Shown here piece by piece: positions 25,468 through 34,024 of a stretch of DNA of 64,000 nt. The DNA is taken from positions 496,001-560,000 of the forward strand of contig NZ_JAUHLN010000001.1 in the NCBI RefSeq assembly GCF_030412265.1. Reading direction: 5' to 3'. This stretch comes from Fictibacillus terranigra (GTDB lineage Bacteria; Bacillota; Bacilli; Bacillales; Fictibacillaceae). The position numbers and the translations under genes are program-made. The first letter of the stretch is position 1. Every line of letters starts with the position of its first letter. The notes beneath the pieces were generated by a model, which saw only the letters and a list, made by a program, of their open reading frames with translations, was not told the DNA's origin and did not search any database.

Positions 25468-26736
25468 ATGTTTCGAGATTTACATCCGAATATAAAGATA
25501 AGGATTATAACGTCATTTATGACACGTGCCGTTGGAACGATGATTTTTCCGTTTATGGCGATCTACCTGTCGGACAAAATGGGTCAGGCGCTCGCGGGAA
25601 TCATCCTGCTGATCAACGTGTTTGTCTCCATTTTGGTTGGGTTTTATGGAGGGTATGTCGCGGACAGGGTCGGCCGTAAAAAGGTCATGGTCATCGGACA
25701 GCTGATTACTGTGGCCGCATTCCTGTTTATGACGGCCGCCAATTCCCCCTGGTATGATTCCGCCTGGGTTACATCGTTCATGATGCTTATCCAAAGCATC
25801 AGCTCAGGGCTGATGAATCCGGCGGCTGAGGCGATGCTGATTGACGTCAGCACGAAGGAAAACCGGAAATTCATGTACAGCATCAACTATTGGGCGGTCA
25901 ACCTGTCCATCGCGCTCGGTTCCATTGCAGGGGGATTCCTGTTTAAGTCTCACCGTTTTGAACTGTTTATAGCTATAACAGCCGTCAGTATCCTCACGCT
26001 GTACCTTGTCACCTATGTGATGAGAGAGTCCTACACCAAGACTGCCGCAAATCCTGAAAAGATCAACGTGTTCAGGGACATGGCCAACAACTACAAAACG
26101 GTCATGAAAGATAAAGTGTTCTTGTGGTTTTGTTTAGCATCCACTCTCATCGTCGCGATTGAGTTTCAGACAGGAAACTACATCTCCGTGCGGCTTGAGG
26201 ACGAATTCACCTCTCAAATGGTATCGTTCGGCGACTGGTTTACCTACCAGCTCGACGGCTTGCGGATGATCAGCTGGATCCGGACATTGAATACAGTGCT
26301 CGTCGTTGCGGGAACCGTGCTTGTTACGCGCTGGATGAGAAGATATTCGGATCAGAAAGTCATCTATACCGGCTTTTGGATGTACACAGCCGGTTACGCT
26401 GTGCTTGGCTACAGCAATTCGGTCGCCCTGCTGCTCGTTTCCATCTTTATCGCTACGATCGGCGAGCTCATGTACGTACCGGTCAAGCAATCGATTATGG
26501 CTGATATCGTAAATGATGATGCGCGAAGCTCCTATATGGCGGTTCAGGGCTTAACCTTCCAGATGGCTAAAATTCTTGGAGCGGCCGGCATCACGATCGG
26601 ATCATTCGTCCCATCCTGGGGGATGGCACTCGCTTATCTCGTGTCCGGGATGCTTGGAATCTACTGTTTTACAAAAGTTACGGGACCACTGAACAAGACT
26701 GTTAAAAAAGAAACAAAGAAAGCAGCAGCTGTTTAA
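25468..26736 (+). CDS. MFS transporter divergent from SgrR-like regulator
   Basis: 422 residues, 12 helices, start behind AAAGGAGGGAG. Loop 2-3 motif GGYVADRVGRKKVMVIGQ is canonical MFS; RAVGTMIFPFMAIYLSDKMG is typical of drug/sugar efflux permeases of the SetA/YttB kind. The divergent arrangement with an SgrR-family gene parallels sgrR-setA of enterobacteria, so control by the neighbour is likely. Ends with an inverted repeat. Confidence 0.86.
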   Translation: MFRDLHPNIKIRIITSFMTRAVGTMIFPFMAIYLSDKMGQALAGIILLINVFVSILVGFYGGYVADRVGRKKVMVIGQLITVAAFLFMTAANSPWYDSAWVTSFMMLIQSISSGLMNPAAEAMLIDVSTKENRKFMYSINYWAVNLSIALGSIAGGFLFKSHRFELFIAITAVSILTLYLVTYVMRESYTKTAANPEKINVFRDMANNYKTVMKDKVFLWFCLASTLIVAIEFQTGNYISVRLEDEFTSQMVSFGDWFTYQLDGLRMISWIRTLNTVLVVAGTVLVTRWMRRYSDQKVIYTGFWMYTAGYAVLGYSNSVALLLVSIFIATIGELMYVPVKQSIMADIVNDDARSSYMAVQGLTFQMAKILGAAGITIGSFVPSWGMALAYLVSGMLGIYCFTKVTGPLNKTVKKETKKAAAV

Positions 26737-26741
26737 AAAAA

Positions 26742-26775
26742 GGAGGCGTTTTAAGAGCGCCTCCCTCTTGCTTAA
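26742..26775 (+). terminator. Terminator after the MFS gene
   Basis: GGAGGCG / CGCCTCC stem; the T run after it is weak. Confidence 0.6.
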
Positions 26776-26778
26776 AAA

Positions 26779-26799
26779 TATATCGTATTGTACGATATA
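26779..26799. promoter_or_regulatory. MarR-type operator
   Basis: Perfect inverted repeat TATATCGTA-TTG-TACGATATA, 17 bases before the MarR-family start. Classic position and size for autoregulation by a MarR dimer. Confidence 0.75.
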
Positions 26800-26815
26800 A
26801 AAAGAGGTGAAGAAA

Positions 26816-27232
26816 ATGGATGTTTCATTCTTTAATGAACTATGGACAGATCTGTATTATTTGCTGCATTACAGACATGAAGAAAAATTAACCCACCAAA
26901 ACGTGAGGTGCATGCAGGCGGTAAAAAAGAAGAAGGATGCGACGGTTGCTGATGTGGCCGATGTTTTGCAAGTGACGCATCATTCTGCATCCGAGCATGT
27001 GAAACGGCTGATCGATAAAGGTTATTTAGAGAAAGAACGATCAGCTTCAGACAAAAGGACGGTTTTTGTAAAGCTGACTGTGCTTGGTGAAGACGCACTG
27101 AAACGGAACACCGAACTCGATGAACAAAAACTGCAGGCTGTCCTGGACCGTTTGAGCAAGGACGAGCAGAAGAGTCTGATGGACGCATTTGAGAAGCTTA
27201 GAACGGAGGCAAAACATGTATACGGTCGTTAA
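26816..27232 (+). CDS. MarR-family regulator
   Basis: 138 residues; ATG at 26816 chosen because AAAGAGGTG is 6 bases upstream and contains the alternative GTG. Winged helix: ATVADVADVLQVTHHSASEHVKRLIDKGYLEKERSASDKRTVFVKLT, followed by a dimerisation helix. A perfect palindrome lies in front of it. Overlaps the next gene by 17 bp, so the two are co-transcribed. Confidence 0.88.
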   Translation: MDVSFFNELWTDLYYLLHYRHEEKLTHQNVRCMQAVKKKKDATVADVADVLQVTHHSASEHVKRLIDKGYLEKERSASDKRTVFVKLTVLGEDALKRNTELDEQKLQAVLDRLSKDEQKSLMDAFEKLRTEAKHVYGR

Positions 27233-27566
27233 AATTACAATATCGGCACTGGTCATTGGTATGATTACTGCTCTTGCCAAACATTCACCGCGCTATGGAG
27301 GAATCGTGGCGGCACTTCCGCTGGTCAGCCTGCTGAGTTTGTTTTGGCTCTACACTCAAGGAGAGCGGCCGGATCACTTGAGCCAGTTTATGTATGGCGT
27401 GCTGTACGGGCTGCCGAGCACCATCGTTCTGATTTTCATTGTTGCTCTATCACTTAAGCATGCGGTTCCTTTTTTTCTGGCGGTCGTATTCGGTATCGGA
27501 GGCTGGGGACTGTGCCTGCTTGTTCAAAAATTCCTCTTGTCAGGGGCTCTGCTCAATTTTCGCTAG
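27216..27566 (+). CDS. Small membrane protein (DUF3147-like)
   Basis: 116 residues, start ATG at 27216 behind CGGAGGC. Four hydrophobic segments; features such as GMITALAKHSPRYGGIVAALPLVSLLSLFWLY match the small DUF3147 membrane family, function unknown. Translationally coupled to the MarR gene, hence probably under its control. Confidence 0.72.
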   Translation: MYTVVKITISALVIGMITALAKHSPRYGGIVAALPLVSLLSLFWLYTQGERPDHLSQFMYGVLYGLPSTIVLIFIVALSLKHAVPFFLAVVFGIGGWGLCLLVQKFLLSGALLNFR

Positions 27567-27567
27567 G

Positions 27568-28170
27568 TTACGTCTCTGAACGGTACGTTTTCCCGAGTTC
27601 TTCTCCAAGGCCAAAATAGTGCCTGAAATTATAGATTAAAGGCCGCCATTGGGCAGGATCGATGTGGTTTGTTCCTGTGATGATTTCTGGATGAGCATGA
27701 ACGTTTACGGCCTGTGTCTCCACGATAGCAAAGAACGGTGAATAATCAGGAACACGGATCTGCTCCACTTTTGCTTCGATTTGAAGCGGGCATTCCTGGA
27801 TTCGGTCCGGCTGGACGCTCACCGATGGTGTGGATGTGAAGCCAGATTCAGTAAACTTGTCTTTTTTGCAGGTGAACCCCAGCATCTGTTTTTCGTAAGG
27901 AACTGGATCTTTCGCCGTGTAGGGAGCGAGTTTCTCGACCTTCTCCCATAATAAGGCGTCCGGGATGTTCAGTACGCATTCTGGTGTGCTTTCCAAGTTT
28001 TCAATGGCCTTTCCACCGAGGCCGATGCCTAAAATGATGCTGTTGCCCAGCGCCCAGGAAGATGAAATGGGGCTGATATTGGTTGTATGGTCATCGTTTA
28101 AGGTGGTCAGCAGGATTACAGGGGTGCCGTAGTATAGGATTTTCGGTGTGATCGTTTGGATTTCTTTCAT
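27568..28170 (-). CDS. Flavin reductase-like FMN-binding protein
   Basis: 200 residues from the ATG at 28170, which follows AAAGGAGCGA. Split-barrel flavin reductase domain: PVILLTTLNDDHTTNISPISSSW, ENLESTPECVLNIP, then FAIVETQAVNVH and HYFGLGEELGKTYRSE at the end. Such enzymes use FMN to reduce flavins or act on phenolic substrates. Divergent from an ArsR-type regulator with a palindrome between them. Confidence 0.82.
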   Translation of the reverse strand: MKEIQTITPKILYYGTPVILLTTLNDDHTTNISPISSSWALGNSIILGIGLGGKAIENLESTPECVLNIPDALLWEKVEKLAPYTAKDPVPYEKQMLGFTCKKDKFTESGFTSTPSVSVQPDRIQECPLQIEAKVEQIRVPDYSPFFAIVETQAVNVHAHPEIITGTNHIDPAQWRPLIYNFRHYFGLGEELGKTYRSET

Positions 28171-28217
28171 ATCGTTCGCTCCTTTTTTTAACGTGATTTT
28201 ATTGTAGAGCAGGAATT

Positions 28218-28235
28218 CTTCGATGTTCATCGAAG
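28218..28235. promoter_or_regulatory. Operator palindrome between flavin reductase-like and ArsR genes
   Basis: Perfect inverted repeat CTTCGATG-TT-CATCGAAG in the 93-base divergent gap; suits an ArsR-family dimer. Confidence 0.65.
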
Positions 28236-28263
28236 TATGGATGTAAAAGGAGGCGATGTTGGG

Positions 28264-28962
28264 ATGGCACAATCGAATGTGGCCGAGATAGCTTCGATCG
28301 TGAGTGAATCTTCACGAGCGGCGATGCTGACAGTTTTGATGGACGGCCGGTTTCATACGGCCAGCGAACTTGCCTTTATGGCTGGCATCAAACCTCAGAC
28401 AGCGAGCTTTCATCTTTCAAAAATGCAGGAAGCCGGTTTGATCGTACAGGAAAAACAGGGCCGGCACCGTTATTACGGCATTCAGAACGAAGAGATCGCG
28501 AAGGTGATGGAGTCTTTTCTTTTCATAGCACCGCCTGTCAAAATTAAATCGCTGAAGCAGTCCTCGCAGGATAAGGCGATGAGGTATGCACGAACCTGCT
28601 ATGACCATCTGGCGGGGAGCCTCGGAGTCCAACTCGCGGATGCACTTTTGAAAACGGGTGTTTTACGTGAAGACCACGAGAACTTCCGTGTTACGGAAAA
28701 GGGTGAGCTATTTTTTAAAGAACTGGGAATTCCACTCGAAACGGTAAGCAAGAAACGCCGGTCGTTCTCTTACCGGTGTCTGGACTGGAGTGAACGGCGC
28801 CATCATCTGGCAGGTGCACTCGGCCAAGCGGTTTTAGAACGGTTAATAGAGCTGGGATGGATTCAGCGTGTTCCTCAAAATCGTGCGGTAAAGGTGACCG
28901 AAGAGGGGAAAGACGGCCTGAAAAAAACGTTCGGCATTGATCATTCGAAGGAGGGAACGTAA
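28264..28962 (+). CDS. ArsR-family regulator with C-terminal extension
   Basis: 232 residues; ATG at 28264 sits 10 bases after AAAGGAGG, while the in-frame ATG at 28237 precedes that site. N-terminal winged helix: ESSRAAMLTVLMDGRFHTASELAFMAGIKPQTASFHLSKMQEAGLI, and RHRYYGI wing. The C-terminal ~130 residues (YDHLAGSLGVQLADALLKTG, FSYRCLDWSERRHHLAGALG) are typical of the long ArsR subgroup; the CLDWSERRHH segment may hold a ligand. One base separates it from the next gene. Confidence 0.86.
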   Translation: MAQSNVAEIASIVSESSRAAMLTVLMDGRFHTASELAFMAGIKPQTASFHLSKMQEAGLIVQEKQGRHRYYGIQNEEIAKVMESFLFIAPPVKIKSLKQSSQDKAMRYARTCYDHLAGSLGVQLADALLKTGVLREDHENFRVTEKGELFFKELGIPLETVSKKRRSFSYRCLDWSERRHHLAGALGQAVLERLIELGWIQRVPQNRAVKVTEEGKDGLKKTFGIDHSKEGT

Positions 28963-28963
28963 A

Positions 28964-29344
28964 GTGGCAAGCCATAAACAAATTTTTTCTGAGGCAGGCA
29001 AGGGAATGCTTCAGCAGGTGCGGGAGATCTGCAAAGGGTTTCCGGAAGTGACGGAGCAGATTGATGGCTTTGGCCATACGTCCTTCCGTGTGAAGGACAA
29101 GCCTTTCGTCATCATGGGGGAAAATGAACAGGGAACTTCTTTGGCGATGAAAACACTGCCAGAAACACAGGAGATCCTTTTGCAGGACGAGCGTTTTTTC
29201 AGACCGGCTTACATAGGCCAGCACGGCTGGACCTCCATTTACACTTCGGACCGTCTAAATTGGAACGAGATTCAGAGCTTGATCCTTGAGGCATACTGCC
29301 GGACGGCACCAAAGCGGCTGGTGAAGATGCTCAAAGACAAATAA
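28964..29344 (+). CDS. MmcQ/YjbR-family protein
   Basis: 126 residues from GTG at 28964, behind AAGGAGGG. CyaY-like fold of the YjbR family: GFPEVTEQIDGFGHTSFRVKDKPFVIM, RFFRPAYIGQHGWTSIY, and YCRTAPKRLVKML at the end. Function of the family is unclear; follows the ArsR gene closely and probably shares its transcript. Confidence 0.82.
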   Translation: MASHKQIFSEAGKGMLQQVREICKGFPEVTEQIDGFGHTSFRVKDKPFVIMGENEQGTSLAMKTLPETQEILLQDERFFRPAYIGQHGWTSIYTSDRLNWNEIQSLILEAYCRTAPKRLVKMLKDK

Positions 29345-29371
29345 ACTAGTGAGGGAAAGGAAGTTCGTATC

Positions 29372-30748
29372 GTGAACGAAAAAATAGAAAATTATCTTGA
29401 AGAGAACAGAGATGCCCATTTGAGACAGCTTAAAGATTTTCTTGCTATTCCGAGCATCTCGACACAAACCGAGCATAAGGGAGATATGGAGAAGGCAGCG
29501 GAATGGACCGCACAATCCCTCCGCCAGCTTGGTATGGACAATGTTAAAGTATATGAAACAAAGGGGCATCCGGTCGTGTATGGCGAGTGGCTGAAAGCGG
29601 AGGGAAAGCCAACGGTGCTCATCTACGGGCATTACGATGTACAGCCGGTAGATCCCGTAGAGCTATGGAACAGCCCGCCGTTCTCGGCTGAGATCCGTGA
29701 TGAAAAGCTCTATGCCCGTGGGGCGAGTGATGATAAAGGGCAGACGTTTATGCACTTTAAAGCGTTGGAAGCGATCCTGGAGACAACGGGTACACTGCCG
29801 CTGAATTTCAAGTTCTGCATTGAAGGCGAAGAAGAGATGGGAAGCCCGAACCTGCCCGCTTTTGCGGAAGAACACGAAGATTTGTTGGCAGCAGACCTGA
29901 TCGTGGTTTCAGATACAGGCATGATCGAAAAGGGGAAGCCGGCCATCACCTATGGACTCAGGGGATTGTGCGGTCTGCAGATCGACTTGAAGGGACCAAG
30001 CGGAGACGTTCACTCCGGTCTTTATGGAGGGACCGTTCAAAATCCGATTCATGCACTCGTTAAAATTGTAGATTCCTTCCACAGTGAAGACGGGCATATC
30101 CTGGTCGATGGCTTCTATGATGATGTTTTGACCGTGACCGAGCAGGAGAAGGAAGAGTTTGCTACCCTTCAGTTCAATGAAGAGGAAGTAAAGAAGGAGC
30201 TGGGTGTCAACGAGTTATACGGTGAAGCAGGCTACACTTATCTTGAGCGGACATGGACCCGTCCGACCCTTGAAGTGAACGGCATCTATGGCGGCTACCA
30301 AGGCGGAGGTCTGAAAACGGTCCTGCCTTCAGAAGCCCATGCGAAGATCTCCTGCCGTCTTGTGCCGAACCAGGAACCTGACAAGATCGTGGAGCAGCTG
30401 AAACAGCACATTACGAAACATCTGCCTCCTGGGGTCGAAGTAGAGATGAATCGGTTCGATCAAGGCCATCCTTACTTGACGCCGATCGACCATCCTTACG
30501 TTCAGGCGGCTGGTGATGCCTATGAAAAAGTGTACGAAGTGAAGACTTCCTATATTCGAAGCGGCGGCTCCATCCCAATCATCGCCACATTTAAACAGTT
30601 GTTTAACCTGCCGATTGTGTTAATGGGATTCGGCTTGCCGAGTGAAAACTTCCATGCGCCTAACGAGCACTTTCATCTGGAGAACTTTGATAAAGGGCTG
30701 CGCGTTCTGTGCCATTATTGGGAGGATGTAGCGAAGATCGAGTTATAA
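29372..30748 (+). CDS. M20-family dipeptidase
   Basis: 458 residues from GTG. Zinc dipeptidase: YGHYDVQPVD (first metal His and catalytic Asp), ARGASDDKGQ (bridging Asp), EGEEEMGSP (catalytic Glu and metal Glu), VVSDTGM, a lid domain with GPSGDVHSGLYGG, and the last ligand in MGFGLPSENFHAPNEHF. Cytoplasmic hydrolysis of di- or small peptides. A strong terminator follows. Confidence 0.92.
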   Translation: MNEKIENYLEENRDAHLRQLKDFLAIPSISTQTEHKGDMEKAAEWTAQSLRQLGMDNVKVYETKGHPVVYGEWLKAEGKPTVLIYGHYDVQPVDPVELWNSPPFSAEIRDEKLYARGASDDKGQTFMHFKALEAILETTGTLPLNFKFCIEGEEEMGSPNLPAFAEEHEDLLAADLIVVSDTGMIEKGKPAITYGLRGLCGLQIDLKGPSGDVHSGLYGGTVQNPIHALVKIVDSFHSEDGHILVDGFYDDVLTVTEQEKEEFATLQFNEEEVKKELGVNELYGEAGYTYLERTWTRPTLEVNGIYGGYQGGGLKTVLPSEAHAKISCRLVPNQEPDKIVEQLKQHITKHLPPGVEVEMNRFDQGHPYLTPIDHPYVQAAGDAYEKVYEVKTSYIRSGGSIPIIATFKQLFNLPIVLMGFGLPSENFHAPNEHFHLENFDKGLRVLCHYWEDVAKIEL

Positions 30749-30761
30749 ATCAGGGAGTAAC

Positions 30762-30790
30762 GCCCAGGCTGGAGGAGCCTGGGTTTTTTT
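30762..30790 (+). terminator. Terminator of the M20 dipeptidase gene
   Basis: CCCAGGCT / AGCCTGGG stem followed by seven Ts. Confidence 0.9.
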
Positions 30791-30861
30791 ACGGGTAAAA
30801 GTGAGAGGGATTGAGGCAGAGTCTGGTGTTAAGTGGCCATTTGGCCTGAACCGCCTGCTAT

Positions 30862-30895
30862 AAAAAAAGGGACTCCCGCAAAGGAGTCCGTTTTT
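30862..30895 (-). terminator. Terminator of the drug exporter gene
   Basis: GGACTCC / GGAGTCC stem flanked by an A run on the left, giving a U run on the minus-strand transcript. Confidence 0.85.
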
Positions 30896-30903
30896 GCAAT
30901 CGA

Positions 30904-32445
30904 TTAACTTGCCGGCACTTCTTTTTTTACTTCTGCTTTCTGTCCGCGGTTGCCCATCACATACCGGTCGCCACCGACGAACAGGGCGACGATGAACCCG
31001 ATGGCACAAGCGGTTAACGCGAGGTAAAAGCCGTGATGCAAGGCTTTTTCCAACGCCTCTCTTAAAAAGCCGACGACTTGAGGAGGAAGCTGAATGTCCT
31101 TTTGCATCAGGATTTCCGGCTTAGCCATCTGCTCAACTTTATCCGCTGGCAGCTGGGACGTTGCCGCGAACTCCTTCATTTTGTCTTTTAAATCATTGTT
31201 AACGATCGTAGCGGTAATGGCAGCTCCCATGACACCGCCGATGCTGCGCCAAAAACCGACGACAGAGGAGGCGATCCCGATGTACTTACTATCAACGGAC
31301 TGTGCAACAGCGTTTTGTGAAACGCTCATGAGCGGCCCCAGGACGAGAAGGCCCAGTACAATCATGACTCCTGTTACCATCCAGTTGCCGGTTTCATGAG
31401 TAATGGTGCCGAGCAAATAAGCTTCGATCACTCCAACACCCATCGCAAAGGCCATGATCGTGCGAAAACGTATTTTGGTACAAAGAAACCCGGCGATGAT
31501 CGCTCCAACCATGATAGGAAACATCATGGGCGTCAATACGCTGTTTGAGTTTTCATTGCCGATAACGGCGACCGAAAGAATCGGCAAATACGTGATGGCC
31601 GAGAACATGATGGCACCCTGGCAAAAGACGACGATGCTCGTTCCGAGGACCATTTTATTTTTAAAGATGGTAAGCGGAAGGATCGGCTCCTGCGCTTTTC
31701 GTTCGACGAAGAGGAAGAGCACAATTGACACGGCAGCACCGGAGAAAAGTCCGATGATCTGTACGGAATCCCATGCATAATCCTTTCCGCCCCACTCCAA
31801 TCCGAGCAATAGAAGGACCGTAGATGAGACGAGCAGCAGCGTTCCTAAGTAATCCACCTTTGGTTTAAGATCGGATTTGGACTCTTTTAAGGCGATCGCC
31901 AGCGTGATGATGGACAGAAGGCCAAAAGGAATGTTTACGTAAAAGCACCATCTCCATCCTAATAAAGAAGACTCTGATATCCATGTGCCAATCTGCGGAC
32001 CGAGAACAGAGGAAATACCAAAAATCCCTGCAAAAATTCCCGACATCTTCGCGGCTTGCTTCGGATCGGTCGAGACAGAGTAGATGATCGTGAAGGAGAT
32101 CGGAAAAATTGCTCCGGATCCTACCCCTTGAATGACACGGTAAAAGATCAGCTGATCAATGTTCTGTGCGGTTCCGCATAGGGCGGATCCAATAAGAAAC
32201 AGGCTGATTCCAATCAAATAAAACAGTTTACGTCCAAACAAATCGCTCATCTTGCCGAAGACGAGCATCGTACTGGTCGCTGCCAGCATATACGCTGTGA
32301 AAATCCAGCTCATTTTATCAAAGCCGCCAATATCTTTGATCACTTGACTGATACTGGCTGAAACGATGGTGTTATCCAACGAAGACATGAAAAGCCCCAG
32401 TGCCATTGCCAAAACAACAAATCCCATTCTTTTGTTTTGAGCCAT
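30904..32445 (-). CDS. 14-TM MFS drug exporter (EmrB/QacA, DHA2)
   Basis: About 513 residues from the ATG at 32445 (GTGGTGAAGGT upstream); an earlier in-frame ATG at 32472 is less likely. Fourteen helices; LDNTIVSASISQVIKDIGG (motif D1), GKMSDLFGRKLFYLIGI (motif A), FYRVIQGVGSGAIFPISFTII (motif B) and SSVLGPQIGTWISE (motif C) identify a proton-driven multidrug efflux pump. No TetR or MarR partner is adjacent. Confidence 0.9.
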   Translation of the reverse strand: MAQNKRMGFVVLAMALGLFMSSLDNTIVSASISQVIKDIGGFDKMSWIFTAYMLAATSTMLVFGKMSDLFGRKLFYLIGISLFLIGSALCGTAQNIDQLIFYRVIQGVGSGAIFPISFTIIYSVSTDPKQAAKMSGIFAGIFGISSVLGPQIGTWISESSLLGWRWCFYVNIPFGLLSIITLAIALKESKSDLKPKVDYLGTLLLVSSTVLLLLGLEWGGKDYAWDSVQIIGLFSGAAVSIVLFLFVERKAQEPILPLTIFKNKMVLGTSIVVFCQGAIMFSAITYLPILSVAVIGNENSNSVLTPMMFPIMVGAIIAGFLCTKIRFRTIMAFAMGVGVIEAYLLGTITHETGNWMVTGVMIVLGLLVLGPLMSVSQNAVAQSVDSKYIGIASSVVGFWRSIGGVMGAAITATIVNNDLKDKMKEFAATSQLPADKVEQMAKPEILMQKDIQLPPQVVGFLREALEKALHHGFYLALTACAIGFIVALFVGGDRYVMGNRGQKAEVKKEVPAS

Positions 32446-32601
32446 ACCTTCACCACTTCCCCTTATATTCAATAAATACCATTATTTAGAATACCATCAT
32501 CCATGATGGCTGAACAGTAAATTTTTTATAAAGGAAAATAGTTTTCAAGTACAAGCACTAAATTGAAAATAATCATAGTTTACTAGAAGGGGGTGATGAA
32601 G

Positions 32602-32709
32602 TTGCAAAACAAGTGCAATTGCTGTTCGGATCGAAAACAGAAGAAGTCTAAACGTAAACCGGTAAAGGTTATTACGTTTGGAGGACATAAAGGCTGTTGT
32701 TCACGTTAA
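32602..32709 (+). CDS. Small Cys-rich basic peptide
   Basis: 35 residues, too short for routine gene callers. Start is TTG at 32602 behind AGAAGGGGG (an ATG at 32596 is too close to that site). Begins LQNKCNCCSDRKQKKSKRK and ends GGHKGCCSR: a CxCC motif and a CC pair flank a very basic middle. Paired cysteines suggest metal binding or a spore/cell-surface peptide. No family recognised; the site spacing and composition make translation plausible. Confidence 0.5.
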   Translation: MQNKCNCCSDRKQKKSKRKPVKVITFGGHKGCCSR

Positions 32710-33015
32710 GAAGAACGCTTAGGATGCTGTCGATTATTTTCCGGGAAATATGATGCGATCTGTCGTTTAGATTCAGGGTTTGGCGGATACACATAAGTAT
32801 AGGCGATGGAAAAATAAATGTAGACATATATTGCAACCATCTGCGACACGTTTTTTAACCAAAATAGACTAATCTAAACCCAGAAGAAACTAATCATAAA
32901 TTGTCTGTTAGAAAATATCACGAATTTCTATTTTATATAGCCATTTTTCCGTATAGTTGCATAAAGATATGTACTACAAGCCTGTTTTGAATAAAAAGGA
33001 GAGGCGTGTAAACCA
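32710..33015. other. AT-rich gap, no gene seen
   Basis: No convincing coding sequence; probably holds the promoter of the gene at 33016. Confidence 0.4.
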
Positions 33016-33390
33016 ATGGCAACCTACCACAATCAGGTATTTGTGTCCATGCCGGAACACGAAGTTCATGATGAACGTTCACCGATTTACTTTACTTGTA
33101 TTCAGGAAGGTTTGATCGTGCGTGCCACTTATACAGGAGAAGGCATTCAATATGGAACATTAGTAGGAATGGTTGATAAAGAAGGGGAACTTCATTTTAA
33201 ATACCATCACGTGAACAAGAACGATGAGCTGCGGAGCGGCGTGGGGAAGCTGGTGCCTGAAAGGCAGCCAGATGGCCGCTTAACGCTGACTGGAACCTGG
33301 CAGGGGATCGACGGTGCACAGCAGGAAAAAATGCAGTGCTGTGCATTTCAGGGTCAAGGTGCCAGGCACCTCAATTACACAAGTTTGTAA
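33016..33390 (+). CDS. Small protein of the 'N-acetylglutamate synthase-like' family with altered C-terminus
   Basis: 124 residues. The core (VFVSMPEHEVHDERSPIYFT, GLIVRATYTGEGIQYGTLVG, ELHFKYHHVNKNDELRSGVGK) matches a small Bacillaceae beta-rich family commonly labelled N-acetylglutamate synthase without enzymatic proof. The family normally ends soon after the LTGTWQ segment; here the last residues, including GARHLNYTSL and the stop, are encoded by a palindromic repeat copy (33358-33407), so the C-terminus was rewritten by the repeat. Confidence 0.7.
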   Translation: MATYHNQVFVSMPEHEVHDERSPIYFTCIQEGLIVRATYTGEGIQYGTLVGMVDKEGELHFKYHHVNKNDELRSGVGKLVPERQPDGRLTLTGTWQGIDGAQQEKMQCCAFQGQGARHLNYTSL

Positions 33391-33407
33391 TCGTGGTGCC
33401 TGGCACC
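33358..33407. repeat. GGTGCC palindrome, double-core form
   Basis: Cores at 33358-33370 and 33395-33407 enclose TCAATTACACAAGTTTGTAA and TCGT. Overlaps the end of the plus-strand gene and lies 6 bases from the stop of the convergent gene. Confidence 0.92.
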
Positions 33408-33413
33408 AATTTT

Positions 33414-33857
33414 TTAACGACAGAGCTGAAGGGGCTGAGATAAAACCTTGATGGCTTCCTTATTGTTTGAAACATCCAAATAGATTTTTGTTTTCTCCCC
33501 TAGATAGATCGCTTCAATCTTAACCTTACACCATAATGCTCCCTGAATCATTCCCAGTTGTCCAGGTGCCCCTGAAGCAATCTCAAGGATCTGAATAACG
33601 TGCTTTTCTGTCCAATGCACATGAGAGGATGAAAGGATGTTTCTGACGGCTTCGATTTCGTTTGGGCTCTCACCTTCTGTGCTGCCCACTACAAATCTAA
33701 AAACGCTAAGAGGACTGTAAGGGTCTGGTTTCAGCTGTTGGAATCCATTGATATTGATCCCGCTTAGAGCAAGGTGCTTGAGTAATTTCGCAAGGGTTGG
33801 ATCATCAGCCATCATTCGAAACTGGGTTCTGACATTATACTTTAAACCATTCTGCAT
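33414..33857 (-). CDS. Unrecognised protein, possibly tandem ACT-like
   Basis: 147 residues behind AAAGGAGTATTG. Pattern VRTQFRMMADDPTLAKLLKHLALSGININGF looks like an ACT-type regulatory fold (strand, loop, long helix, strand), and a second half (TEKHVIQILEIASGAPGQLGMIQGALW, KTKIYLDVSNNKEAIKVLSQ) could be another such unit. ACT domains bind amino acids. Function unknown. Confidence 0.55.
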   Translation of the reverse strand: MQNGLKYNVRTQFRMMADDPTLAKLLKHLALSGININGFQQLKPDPYSPLSVFRFVVGSTEGESPNEIEAVRNILSSSHVHWTEKHVIQILEIASGAPGQLGMIQGALWCKVKIEAIYLGEKTKIYLDVSNNKEAIKVLSQPLQLCR

Positions 33858-33979
33858 AGGCTCAATACTCCTTTACTGGCACATATTAATATAAAAATAT
33901 GTTATTGGGGATTGTACTCATAACTAAAACCAGACGGAGCAGGCAGAACATCACTTTAAAAAGTCATAAGAAAACAAGA

Positions 33980-34012
33980 GAAGCCCCTTCCTATTTAGAG
34001 GAGGGGCTTCTT
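33980..34012 (-). terminator. Terminator after the 34025 gene
   Basis: GAAGCCCC / GGGGCTTC stem with additional TTCC/GGAG pairing; the leftward U run is short. Confidence 0.65.
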
Positions 34013-34024
34013 AACGTAACTCTA

